A stretch of 64,000 nucleotides of DNA, from the NCBI RefSeq assembly GCF_001865675.1, contig NZ_CP011319.1, positions 4,216,001 through 4,280,000 on the forward strand, written 5' to 3'. Source of the DNA: Janthinobacterium sp. 1_2014MBL_MicDiv (GTDB lineage: Bacteria > Pseudomonadota > Gammaproteobacteria > Burkholderiales > Burkholderiaceae_D). The notes beneath the pieces were generated by a model. The model saw only the letters and a list, made by a program, of their open reading frames with translations, was not told the origin of the DNA and searched no databases. Position 1 is the first letter of the stretch; each line of letters opens with the position of its first letter. Made by a program: the position numbers and the translations under genes. Below, one piece after another: positions 1 to 6,756 of the stretch.

Positions 1-110
1 TCTACGGGAACAGGCTCTTGCTGCCATCGGCCACCCGCCAGCGTCTGCGCGCCGGCCTGGGCGGCCGCGTCTCCTCCACTGCCATTACCCTGCTGCAAGC
101 ATGTTGCCGA
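1..110. other. Downstream flank of phaB, no gene supported
   Basis: This stretch follows the phaB stop codon on the minus strand. It is GC-rich, and only a very short minus-strand frame (about 20 codons) is open before the window edge. I see no terminator and no convincing start for a following gene. Confidence 0.4.
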
Positions 111-857
111 TCAGCTCATGTGCTGGCCGCCATTGATGGCGATATTCGCGCCCGTCACGAACGCCGCCTCGTCCGACGCCAGATAGGCCACCAGCGCGGC
201 CACCTCGTCCGGCTCGCCCAGGCGGCCCAGCGGGATCTGCGGCAGGATCTTCGTTTCCATGATGTCGGCGGGCACGGCCGTCACCATCTGCGTGCGCAGG
301 TAGCCGGGCGAGACCGTATTGACGGTGATGCCGTGACGCGCCACTTCCAGCGCCAGCGCCTTGCTGAAACCATGCACGCCCGCCTTGGCGGCCGCATAAT
401 TGCACTGGCCAAACGCCCCCTTCTGGCCATTCACGGATGAAATGTTGATGATGCGGCCCCAGCGGTTGGCCAGCATCGGCTCGAGCACCTGCTTGCTCAT
501 GTTGAACAGGCTGTCGAGATTGGTGCGCATGACGTCGGCCCAGTGCGGCAATTCCATCTTGCGCATGCTCTGGTCGCGCGTGATGCCGGCATTGTTGACC
601 AGCACATCCACTCGGCCGAACTGCGTCACGACCTGGCCGACGGCGTCGCTGCAGGCGGCGAAATCGGTGACGTCGACGGGCAGCGCCTGGAAATGATAGT
701 GCTGCGCATGCTGCCCCGCCAGCCAGTCCTTCACGCGCGGGTTGTCCGGCGTATGCGCGGCCACGACGGCAAAACCCGCATCATGCAGGCGCCGGCACAG
801 GGCCGTGCCCAGGCCACCCATGCCCCCCGTGACCAGCGCTACCTTTTGTTCTGTCAT
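111..857 (-). CDS. phaB: Acetoacetyl-CoA reductase (PhaB type, SDR family)
   Basis: NADPH-dependent reduction of acetoacetyl-CoA to (R)-3-hydroxybutyryl-CoA in the cytoplasm, the second step of polyhydroxybutyrate synthesis. The 248-residue length fits the family. The Rossmann motif GGMGGLG is near the N terminus, NNAGITRD in the middle, then the SDR catalytic Ser and YAAAK, with VNTVSPGY after it. The wording NISSVNGQKG and the GGQHMS end are close to classical PhaB. The start at 857 follows GGGGAGA; the frame stays open upstream but has no ribosome site there. A TACACT hexamer at 901-906 lies 32 bp from the centre of an FNR-type box, so microaerobic activation is plausible. Confidence 0.93.
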   Translation of the reverse strand: MTEQKVALVTGGMGGLGTALCRRLHDAGFAVVAAHTPDNPRVKDWLAGQHAQHYHFQALPVDVTDFAACSDAVGQVVTQFGRVDVLVNNAGITRDQSMRKMELPHWADVMRTNLDSLFNMSKQVLEPMLANRWGRIINISSVNGQKGAFGQCNYAAAKAGVHGFSKALALEVARHGITVNTVSPGYLRTQMVTAVPADIMETKILPQIPLGRLGEPDEVAALVAYLASDEAAFVTGANIAINGGQHMS

Positions 858-928
858 TGCTGTCTCTCCCCGCTTGTTATGGTTGTTCTGCGTGGGGTCA
901 AGTGTAGGTGGCCCTTTTGAAAGCGGCA

Positions 929-942
929 TTGCGCCAGATCAA
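929..942. promoter_or_regulatory. FNR/ANR-type box between phaB and the 1090 gene
   Basis: TTGCGCCAGATCAA fits the FNR/FixK pattern TTG(A/C)(T/G)-N4-ATCAA. On the phaB strand a -10-like TACACT (906-901) is centred exactly 32 bp away, which places the box near -41.5, the class II activator position. In the other direction no -10 stands at that distance. Confidence 0.6.
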
Positions 943-1089
943 AGGCTCAGCCTGCATATTGCAGCGTTCGTCTGCGCTGTCTCCATACGCAGGAAATTGC
1001 CAAAATCATACTACACCGTGAGGTGATGGCACCTCGACAGGCGGGTCTTGCAGACCTTGCTTGACGGCAGGAATCACAGGGAGAACGCG

Positions 1090-1410
1090 ATGGAAATCCA
1101 GGACGACACTGAAGCATTGAGGGACTTGTTCAACGACATCAATCCCGGCATGAGCGACGTGGAATCGGTGCATCAGGCAGAACTCGATCCGCAGCATGCG
1201 CTGGCCCTGATGGCCAACCCCAAGGCGGCGCTGAAGGCCATGGGCATCCCCGTCAGCGATGCCTCGCAAGTGCAGGTGACCATGAAGAACCGCGCCAGCC
1301 GCGCCATGCTCGAGGTGGCGCAAAAAGCGGCGCAACTGCGGCGCATCATCGTCATCGTGATTCATTACCGCAACTGCGACGCCGACATCATCATCATCGC
1401 CATGAGCTGA
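1090..1410 (+). CDS. Small protein with NHLP-like leader pattern and Ile/Val-rich tail
   Basis: 106 residues; the start at 1090 is chosen for the AGGGAGA site just upstream. Residues about 32-57 (LDPQHALALMANPKAALKAM, then GIPV and a short beta-like segment) resemble the leader pattern of nitrile-hydratase-like (NHLP) precursor proteins, in which a 'LxxDPxAALxxxGI' block precedes a variable core. The last 21 residues are unusual: two blocks of Ile/Val (IIVIVI and IIII) flank HYRNCDAD, the region with the only cysteine. No maturase, peptidase or exporter lies nearby, so a RiPP role is not supported by context. It could instead be a small stress protein of the adjacent PHB/UspA region. Function unknown. 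Confidence 0.7.
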   Translation: MEIQDDTEALRDLFNDINPGMSDVESVHQAELDPQHALALMANPKAALKAMGIPVSDASQVQVTMKNRASRAMLEVAQKAAQLRRIIVIVIHYRNCDADIIIIAMS

Positions 1411-1495
1411 GCGCCACCGGCCGGCCGCAGTCGTGCGCGGCCGGTGCCCCGGACTGTGCCAGAATGGGTGTCACTCCACAGCGAGAGGCTACGTC

Positions 1496-2362
1496 ATGAC
1501 CTACAAAACCGTGCTGCTGCACATCGACGACAGTGCCGGGCGCGGCGCCCGCATCGAAGCGGCCGCCAGCATTGCCCAGGCTTGCGGCGGCCACCTGACG
1601 GGCGTGGCCCTGACGGGCGTGTCGCGCCTGCTGTACCAGAACCAGCCCGACCTCGACGCCGACCCGAACCTGGCGCTGCACTTGAATTTCCTGCGCGAAC
1701 GGGCCACGCGCGCCCTCGACGGTTTCGAGCAACAGGTGCGCACGGCCGGCGTCGCCTCGTTCGAACAGCGCGTGGTCGACGACGAGGCGGCAGGCGGCAT
1801 CAGCCTGCTGGCCCGCTATGCGGACCTGGTGGTGATCAGCCAATACAATGCCAAGGATAAATCGCCATCCGTGATGCGCGACTTTCCCGCCTACGTGCTG
1901 CTGCACTCGGGGCGGCCCGTGCTGATCGTGCCGTACGCGCCGCCACTGCCCCTGCTGGCGCCGCCGGCGGCCGCGCGCAATGTGCTCATTTCCTGGAATG
2001 CCAGCAAAGAAGCGAGCCGTGCCGTGAGCGCCGCCCTGCCCCTGCTGCAGCGCGCCGGCCAGGTCCACGTGGCCATCTTCGACGCCCAGGTGCATGCGGC
2101 CGAGCACGGCGAACGGCCGGGTGCGGAACTGACGCAGTACCTGGCGCGCCATGGCGTGGAAGCGCGCGTGCACCTGCTCGACGGGGGCGGCGTGCGGCGC
2201 GGCGATATCGGCGAAGCCCTGCTGTCGCAGGCGGCCGACCTGTCGGCCGATTTGCTGGTGATGGGGGCGTACGGGCATTCGCGCCTGCGCGAAACCATCC
2301 TCGGCGGCGTCACGCGCACGATATTGCACAGCATGACCATCCCCGTGCTGATGGCGCACTAG
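1496..2362 (+). CDS. Tandem universal stress protein (UspA family)
   Basis: 288 residues with two Usp folds. The first begins YKTVLLHIDDS and the second RNVLISWNASKEASRA. The second ends with the nucleotide-binding signature LLVMGAYGHSRLRETILGG followed by TRTILHSMTIPVLMAH. The first repeat lacks a clear G-x2-G-x9-G loop, as is usual in tandem Usps. The start follows GAGAGG. It lies 85 bp behind the 1090 gene in the same direction and may be co-transcribed. Cytoplasmic stress or starvation survival is the family role; tandem Usps are often oxygen-responsive, which agrees with the FNR-type box nearby. Confidence 0.9.
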   Translation: MTYKTVLLHIDDSAGRGARIEAAASIAQACGGHLTGVALTGVSRLLYQNQPDLDADPNLALHLNFLRERATRALDGFEQQVRTAGVASFEQRVVDDEAAGGISLLARYADLVVISQYNAKDKSPSVMRDFPAYVLLHSGRPVLIVPYAPPLPLLAPPAAARNVLISWNASKEASRAVSAALPLLQRAGQVHVAIFDAQVHAAEHGERPGAELTQYLARHGVEARVHLLDGGGVRRGDIGEALLSQAADLSADLLVMGAYGHSRLRETILGGVTRTILHSMTIPVLMAH

Positions 2363-2383
2363 GGTCCGTTGCGAGGCAGGCGG

Positions 2384-2743
2384 CTAGCCACCTTGCCAGG
2401 GCAGGCTGCGGATCTTCGCCACCTGGCGCTGCGCCAGCCACTGCCACAGCTGCAGCGCGTCGCCCTGCGGCAGGGCCGACATGTGGCGCGGACTGGCCAG
2501 GGCGATCTCGCAATCGCGGTCCGACCATTCCTCGAAAGTGACTTCTCCTCCGCTAGCGACCTCGACTTGATACATCAAGCCATCGTCGTAGCCAAAGCGC
2601 AACAAGACGGCGGCCGGGCTGCCGTCCGGCGTGGCGGCGCCGCCACGGTAGACCTCGGCCAGCGCATCGGCCAGCTGTGCCGGCGAGGGCGCGCAGATGT
2701 CGCGCCCATCGGCCCGTGTCAGAATGAACCATGCCTGTGTCAT
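2384..2743 (-). CDS. Hypothetical protein, 119 aa
   Basis: Convergent with the UspA gene, with only 21 bp between the two stops. The start is supported by AGGAGGG. The protein is soluble and acidic-aromatic, without signal peptide or membrane segment (MTQAWFILTRADGRDICAPS at the N terminus, then VAKIRSLPWQGG at the C terminus). I do not recognise the family. Confidence 0.7.
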   Translation of the reverse strand: MTQAWFILTRADGRDICAPSPAQLADALAEVYRGGAATPDGSPAAVLLRFGYDDGLMYQVEVASGGEVTFEEWSDRDCEIALASPRHMSALPQGDALQLWQWLAQRQVAKIRSLPWQGG

Positions 2744-2928
2744 GACGCGCCCTCCTATCCATACTCGTTAGCATGCGAGGCAAGTATTACGGGCAGTCAC
2801 CCTGGTCCACGCCACGTCAGGCGCACGGAAACTATCCCTGTCGGCATTGATTACCAATACTAACAAGAATAATACCTAAAATTCGTGCAGCGCGGCATTT
2901 ATGCATTTTCCGCGGCAGACACGCCGAT

Positions 2929-3483
2929 TCACGCCACCAGCACGGGAATGCTGAGCGGATCGAAGTCGTGCCAGTCGCCATTCGCGATCGTGCCTTCGGC
3001 CTCCTCGATATGCTCGGCGCCGAGCCGGTGCAACGCCTCGAGCGCCCGCTCGCGTTCGTCCAGGCCGCCCAGCGCCACGGCGATCAGCATGCCCGGATGC
3101 CGGGGCTGGCGGCCATTCTCGCCATTGCCTTCCGGCTCGCCCGCCTCTTTCATCTTGTTAAAACTGTACAGCGAACCCACGTGGGCGCCCACCAGCGCGC
3201 CCACCACCGGACCCAGCGGTCCCGTCGCCAGGGTGGTGGCGGCGCCGATGCCGGCGCCCACGGCGGCACCCACGGCCACGCCTTCCACCACGCCTGCGGG
3301 CGTCTCCCTGGCGCCCGGCGAGATGTCGCGGTCGCCGCCGAGCGCATGCAGATCATGCTGGCCCGGCTGGTTGACAAAGAAGGCGCTGATGCGGCTGTCG
3401 GGAAAGCCCGCCTGGTTCAGGGCGGCGCGCGCGGCGTCGATCTGCTCCTGCAACTGAAAATGACCTGCGATGATGCGTGACAT
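2929..3483 (-). CDS. Stress-type protein with glycine-zipper-like centre
   Basis: 184 residues; the start at 3483 follows a strong AGGAGGG site and the longer upstream frame is rejected. The N-terminal half (SRIIAGHFQLQEQIDAARAA) resembles the folded domain of small general-stress proteins that detect paired Cys or Phe residues. Residues about 66-106 form a Gly/Ala-rich segment (GVAVGAAVGAGIGAATTLAT and on) typical of glycine zippers that insert in or cross a membrane. The C-terminal third (MLIAVALGGLDERERALEAL, then LGAEHIEEAEG) looks like a second alpha/beta half. Probably membrane-associated; no precise function can be given. Confidence 0.75.
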   Translation of the reverse strand: MSRIIAGHFQLQEQIDAARAALNQAGFPDSRISAFFVNQPGQHDLHALGGDRDISPGARETPAGVVEGVAVGAAVGAGIGAATTLATGPLGPVVGALVGAHVGSLYSFNKMKEAGEPEGNGENGRQPRHPGMLIAVALGGLDERERALEALHRLGAEHIEEAEGTIANGDWHDFDPLSIPVLVA

Positions 3484-3585
3484 GATACGGCCCTCCTGGT
3501 CGGCTGCGGGCGCACCACGCGCCACCTGCCTAGCGTGCGCCTGCCGGCCGCGCAATACCGTTCGCTTACGCACACAGCCGCTCAA

Positions 3586-4329
3586 TCATCCCGGCACGCC
3601 AAACGGCGTGCGGATATCGGACAGGAATTGCCGCGTACGCGCATGCTGCGGACGCGCAAAGAACTCCCCGGGCGCGCCCCGCTCCAGCACTTGCCCGTGA
3701 TCCATGAACCAGACCCGGTCCGCCACCTCGCGCGCAAAACCCATCTCGTGCGTGACGCAGACCATGGTCATGCCATCGCGCGCCAGGTCGCGCATCACTT
3801 GCAGCACTTCGCCCACCATTTCCGGGTCCAGCGCGCTGGTCGGTTCGTCGAACAGCATCAGCGGCGGCTGCATGGCCAGCGCGCGGGCGATCGCCACCCG
3901 CTGCTGCTGGCCGCCGGACAGGGCGGCCGGCATGGCCTGCGCCTTGTGCGCCAGGCCCACCCTGTCGAGCAGGCCCAGCGCCCGCTCCTCCGCTTCCTTG
4001 CGCGTCAGGCCACGCAGGCGCTGCGGCGCCAGCGCGCAGTTGTCCAGCACGGATAAATGGGGAAACAGGTTGAATTGCTGGAAGACAAAGCCGATCTGCG
4101 CCCGCAAGGCATTCACGTCCAGGCCAGGCGCATGGATATCCTGGCCGGCCAGCGTGATGCGGCCCGAGGCGATGGCTTCGAGCCGGTTGATGGTGCGGAT
4201 CAGCGTCGACTTGCCCGAGCCGGACGGGCCGCACACGACCAGCACCTCGCCCTTCGCCACATGCTCGCTGATGCCGTTCAGGGCGTGATAACTGCCATAG
4301 TATTTGTTGACATTGTCAAAGGTAATCAT
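3586..4329 (-). CDS. Polar amino-acid ABC transporter, ATPase (GlnQ type)
   Basis: 247 residues. Walker A GPSGSGKST at 34-42, Q-loop around FVFQQFNLFP, signature LSGGQ at 137-141, Walker B into DEPTSALD at 161-168 and the H-loop in VCVTHEMGF. It energises uptake of an amino acid through the two permeases encoded upstream on the same strand. Its ATG overlaps the stop of the second permease by ATGA, so translation is coupled. It is the last gene of the unit SBP - permease - permease - ATPase. Confidence 0.95.
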   Translation of the reverse strand: MITFDNVNKYYGSYHALNGISEHVAKGEVLVVCGPSGSGKSTLIRTINRLEAIASGRITLAGQDIHAPGLDVNALRAQIGFVFQQFNLFPHLSVLDNCALAPQRLRGLTRKEAEERALGLLDRVGLAHKAQAMPAALSGGQQQRVAIARALAMQPPLMLFDEPTSALDPEMVGEVLQVMRDLARDGMTMVCVTHEMGFAREVADRVWFMDHGQVLERGAPGEFFARPQHARTRQFLSDIRTPFGVPG

Positions 4330-5018
4330 GCAGCCGCTTTCAAGACACGGGCCTGGCGCCGCTCGAGCCAGAAGGCGGCACGCGACAGGCTGAAACACAA
4401 AACAAAGTACGTCATGCCCAGCAGGAAATACACTTGCACGGGCTTCGTCAGCACCAGGCCATTGACTTGCGAGGCGATGAACGACACCTCGGCCAGGCCG
4501 ATGATGTAGCCGAGCGAGGTTTCCTTGATGGTCGAGACGAACTGGTTCACCAGCGACGGCAGCATGTGGCGCAGCGCCTGCGGCAGCACCACCGTGCGCA
4601 TGCTGTCGACGTAACCCAGGCCCAGCGAGCGCGCCGCTTCCACCTGGCCCGCGGGCACGGCTTGCACGCCGGCGCGCACGATTTCGGCCAGGTAGATGCC
4701 GTCGAAGATGACGAGGGCGGCCAGCATGGTGCCGAATTGCCCGCTTTCATGCCCCGTGATGCTGGGCAAGAAAAAGTACGCCCAGAAGATGACGAGCAGC
4801 AAGGGAATGCCGCGCACCACATGGATCAGCGCGGCCACGGGCCAGCGCAGCGCCCGCCACGGGCTGATGCGGGCCAGGCCCAGCAGCAAGCCCACGGGCA
4901 GGCTGAGCACCAGCGCCAGGCTGGCCAGCAGCACCGTCAGCGCCAGGCCGCCCAGCGGCCCCTCCGGATAGCGTCCGACGAGAAAATACAGCCAGTAATC
5001 ATGCAGCAATTCCAGCAT
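4326..5018 (-). CDS. Amino-acid ABC transporter permease 2 (HisM/GltK type)
   Basis: 230 residues with several membrane helices and the EAA loop of the family (VEAARSLGLGYVDSMRTVVL then PQALRHMLPSL), which contacts the ATPase. The start at 5018 overlaps the stop of permease 1 and the stop overlaps the start of the ATPase, both by tight TGATG/ATGA junctions. A longer open frame reaching 5438 is only overlap with permease 1 and is not used. Inner membrane. Confidence 0.93.
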   Translation of the reverse strand: MLELLHDYWLYFLVGRYPEGPLGGLALTVLLASLALVLSLPVGLLLGLARISPWRALRWPVAALIHVVRGIPLLLVIFWAYFFLPSITGHESGQFGTMLAALVIFDGIYLAEIVRAGVQAVPAGQVEAARSLGLGYVDSMRTVVLPQALRHMLPSLVNQFVSTIKETSLGYIIGLAEVSFIASQVNGLVLTKPVQVYFLLGMTYFVLCFSLSRAAFWLERRQARVLKAAA

Positions 5019-5701
5019 CAGGCCACCTTTTTCTGCAGCAGGGCCGCCACGCCGGCGAGCAGCAGCGAGACGGCCAGGTAGGCCGCGCTGGCAAAGACAA
5101 ACGCTTCCACGCTGCGGAACGAGGCCGCTTCCACGCGCTGCGTCTGGTACATCAGTTCGGCCACGCCGATGACGGTGGCGATGCTGGTGTTTTGCCACAG
5201 GTTCAGGGTTTGCGACAGCAGCGGCGGCGCGGCCAGGCGCAGCGCCTGCGGCAGGATGCACAGGCGCATGGTGGCAAGGAAACTGAAACCCAGCGCCCGC
5301 CCCGCCTCGAATTGCTGGACGGGGATGGCGCGCAAGCCGCTGCGCAAGTCTTCCGCCATGTAGGCGGCCGTGTACAGGGTCAGCGCCGTGATGGCGCTGA
5401 CGGCTTCGATATTGCCGGCATACAAGCGTTCCTTCCATGCATCGGGCAACAGCTCGGGCGCGCCGAAATACCAGAACAGCAGGTGCGCGAGCAGCGGCAC
5501 ATTACGCATCAGCTCGACATACGCGGCGCCCACGGCGTTCAGCAGCCGCGACGGCGCCAGCCGCAGCACGGCCACGCCGCAGGCCAGCGGCAGGGCCAGC
5601 AGCAAGGTAATGGCCATCAGTTGCAAGGACAGCAGCAAGCCGGACACCAGCCAGTCGCGGTAGTCGCCGGACAGCAAAAAATTCAGATCAAATTGGAGCA
5701 T
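5018..5701 (-). CDS. Amino-acid ABC transporter permease 1 (HisM/GltJ type)
   Basis: 227 residues, inner membrane. N-terminal helices around SGLLLSLQLMAITLLLALPL, then the EAA loop (FEAGRALGFSFLATMRLCIL) near the C-terminal half. It forms a heterodimeric channel with the following permease. It is separated from the upstream binding-protein gene by about 115 bp that contain a copy of the dispersed palindromic repeat, a position often used to set differential expression within binding-protein operons. Confidence 0.93.
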   Translation of the reverse strand: MLQFDLNFLLSGDYRDWLVSGLLLSLQLMAITLLLALPLACGVAVLRLAPSRLLNAVGAAYVELMRNVPLLAHLLFWYFGAPELLPDAWKERLYAGNIEAVSAITALTLYTAAYMAEDLRSGLRAIPVQQFEAGRALGFSFLATMRLCILPQALRLAAPPLLSQTLNLWQNTSIATVIGVAELMYQTQRVEAASFRSVEAFVFASAAYLAVSLLLAGVAALLQKKVA

Positions 5702-5720
5702 GATGGTGAAATATCATTGA

Positions 5721-5822
5721 TGCCTGAGAAAACCGTAACGAGCGGCAGTGATTGGTGGCCGGGAAGCGCCACCGGGCCGCGGCACGGGGCACGGCGCGCC
5801 GCATGGCGAGTTTGCTCAGGCG
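5721..5822. repeat. Dispersed palindromic repeat, copy R1
   Basis: It begins GCCTGAGAAAACCGTAACG and ends GTTTGCTCAGGC, the terminal inverted repeats shared with the copies near 12.5, 17.0, 35.9 and 47.6 kb. The middle keeps the family blocks GAGCGGC, GTGGCC and AAGCGCC but has a different inner hairpin. It lies between the binding-protein and permease genes of the ABC operon and overlaps the last codons of the binding-protein gene. Confidence 0.75.
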
Positions 5823-6646
5823 TCGATCTTGTCCGAGTCAATCTTGAAGCTGCGTTTCTGGAACTTCACATTGCTCGTCGGCCCATACCATTTGAAAAAC
5901 AGCTGCTCCGCCTCGCCCGACTTTTCCAGTCCGCGCAGCACCTTGTCGACGGCCGTCTTCAGGCCTGCCTCGCCCTTGCGTATGCCGAAGGCAAACACTT
6001 CCTGGCTGATGTTTTGCGGCAGCACCAGGTAATCCTTTTGCGCGGCGCCCAGCTTGGCGTAATTGTTGAGCAGGGACACTTCATCGTCGACATAGCCGAC
6101 GCCCTTGCCCTGCTGCAAACCCAGGTAAGCCTGGCCCGCCGTCTCGAACGTCACCACGTCCACGCCGGGCACGGCCTTGCGCAGATTCGGTTCCTGCGTG
6201 CCGCCCTTGACGGTCAGCACTTTCTTGCCGGCCAGGCCCGCGATGGTCGTGATATTGCTGCTCTTTTTCACCAGCACGCGCTGGCCCGTGTAAAACGTCG
6301 ACAGCGAAAAATCGATCAGCGCCTCGCGCTCCTTGTTGTGCGTCAACGATGCCGTCAGGATATCGATGCGGCCCTGCTGCAGTTCGGGGATGCGGGCGGC
6401 CACGGCCAGTTGCTTGATCACCGGCTTGACGCCCAGGCTCTTGGCGATGGCGCGGCACAGATCCACTTCATAGCCGACCAGCTGGCGCGACTTGGCGTCG
6501 ATGAAGCTGTTCGGCTCGTCCGTGCCCAGGGTGCCGCAGACCAGCTCGCCCTTCGCCTTGATGGTGGCCAGCTGGTCCGCTTGCGCCACCTGCGTAAAGG
6601 CGATGCTGGTGAATAACAGGGCGGCGAAGTGAAGACGGGTCTGCAT
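5816..6646 (-). CDS. Amino-acid ABC transporter, periplasmic binding protein (family 3)
   Basis: 276 residues. Signal peptide about 1-23 ending AQA. The mature part starts QLATIKAKGELVCGTLGTDE and has the family-3 elements LVGYEVDLCRAIAKSLGV, RIDILTASLTHNKEREALID and GYVDDEVSL. Two cysteines (VCG, DLCRA) fit the Glu/Asp/Gln group. It delivers substrate to the two permeases; the exact ligand cannot be read. First gene of the minus-strand operon, 110 bp after the hydrolase gene. Confidence 0.93.
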   Translation of the reverse strand: MQTRLHFAALLFTSIAFTQVAQADQLATIKAKGELVCGTLGTDEPNSFIDAKSRQLVGYEVDLCRAIAKSLGVKPVIKQLAVAARIPELQQGRIDILTASLTHNKEREALIDFSLSTFYTGQRVLVKKSSNITTIAGLAGKKVLTVKGGTQEPNLRKAVPGVDVVTFETAGQAYLGLQQGKGVGYVDDEVSLLNNYAKLGAAQKDYLVLPQNISQEVFAFGIRKGEAGLKTAVDKVLRGLEKSGEAEQLFFKWYGPTSNVKFQKRSFKIDSDKIDA

Positions 6647-6756
6647 GGAATTCCTCTGGTGGCGTAATGAATGCCGCCATTAGACCGCAGCGCCCTTATT
6701 TCCAAAAAGGAATCTTTTCACCCTTGCTTATGAGTAAATCATCTAAGCGCCATCCA

